A stretch of DNA of 7,269 nucleotides from Propionibacteriaceae bacterium. Its GTDB lineage: Bacteria; Actinomycetota; Actinomycetes; Propionibacteriales; Propionibacteriaceae. Each line of letters begins with the position of its first letter. The first letter of the stretch is position 1. The stretch lies in NCBI GenBank assembly GCA_024636075.1, contig JAGXHS010000154.1, positions 1 through 7,269 on the forward strand, written 5' to 3'. The translations under genes were made by a program, and so were the position numbers. The notes below the pieces were generated by a model that saw only the letters and a list, made by a program, of their open reading frames with translations, did not search any database and was not told where the DNA came from. This document shows positions 7,140 to 7,269 of the stretch, in pieces.

Positions 7140-7269
7140 CCAGCCGGCCGCACTCCTCGCAAGCACCCTCGACCACATTCGAGGCCCTCAACTTCTTCCA
7201 CTTGAGCGCCTGATAGTCTCGAGCACACCCGGGGGCGGCGCCCCTCGGCCGCGAGAATATCGGCCTGAA

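Noticed and set aside
7003..7191. Small - strand ORF whose product contains VAQRIEHLTTDQKVGGSNP, and + strand ORFs with GGIRTPNLLIRSQMLYPLSH or RRDSNPQPSDP
   Set aside because: These are translations of the tRNA-Arg gene itself, a well-known source of false protein annotations.
7232..7244. GGGGC-GGC-GCCCC hairpin
   Set aside because: Short, in very GC-rich sequence and without a T-run; likely chance.

Overview
The window looks like chromosomal DNA from a high-GC Gram-positive bacterium (Actinomycetota, possibly Micrococcales; the lower rank is only an impression). The support is strong G/C preference at third codon positions, GTG/TTG-rich alternative starts, an MmyB-type helix-turn-helix regulator, a DUF1206-like remnant and an actinobacterial-looking tRNA-Arg.

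Five intact protein genes all read on the + strand in two blocks. Block 1 (945-3490) is a two-gene drug-type ABC exporter: an ATPase, then by ATGA overlap a 542-residue permease that is an internally duplicated fusion of two ABC-2 halves. Block 2 (3788-6861) is an XRE/MmyB-like regulator followed by two aldo/keto reductases (323 and 343 residues), each with a complete Asp-Tyr-Lys-His tetrad. A tRNA-Arg(ACG) gene lies on the - strand at 7014-7086. It is separated from the second reductase by a strong hairpin at 6954-6987 that could terminate transcription from both sides.

The spaces around these blocks seem to hold decayed genes rather than ordinary intergenic DNA. On the - strand, 1-277 reads as the C-terminal part of a DUF1206 membrane protein. 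Still on the - strand, 585-802 reads as an internal piece of a HAD-type hydrolase broken by a one-base loss and possibly by a 7-bp tandem duplication. On the + strand, 3540-3645 resembles the first residues of a xylitol/alditol-oxidase-type FAD enzyme, broken almost at once. Between the first two (278-584) is a - strand stretch with coding-like base usage that I cannot name. These identifications rest on remembered family motifs and need a homology search.

Functionally, block 1 would export a hydrophobic or toxic compound. Block 2 looks like a regulator controlling NADPH-dependent carbonyl reduction, perhaps of reactive aldehydes or ketones. No link between the blocks can be shown from sequence. 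I did not find a clearly new system. The most unusual features are the cluster of gene remnants, the inverted repeats ahead of the regulator, and the two competing starts of the second reductase.
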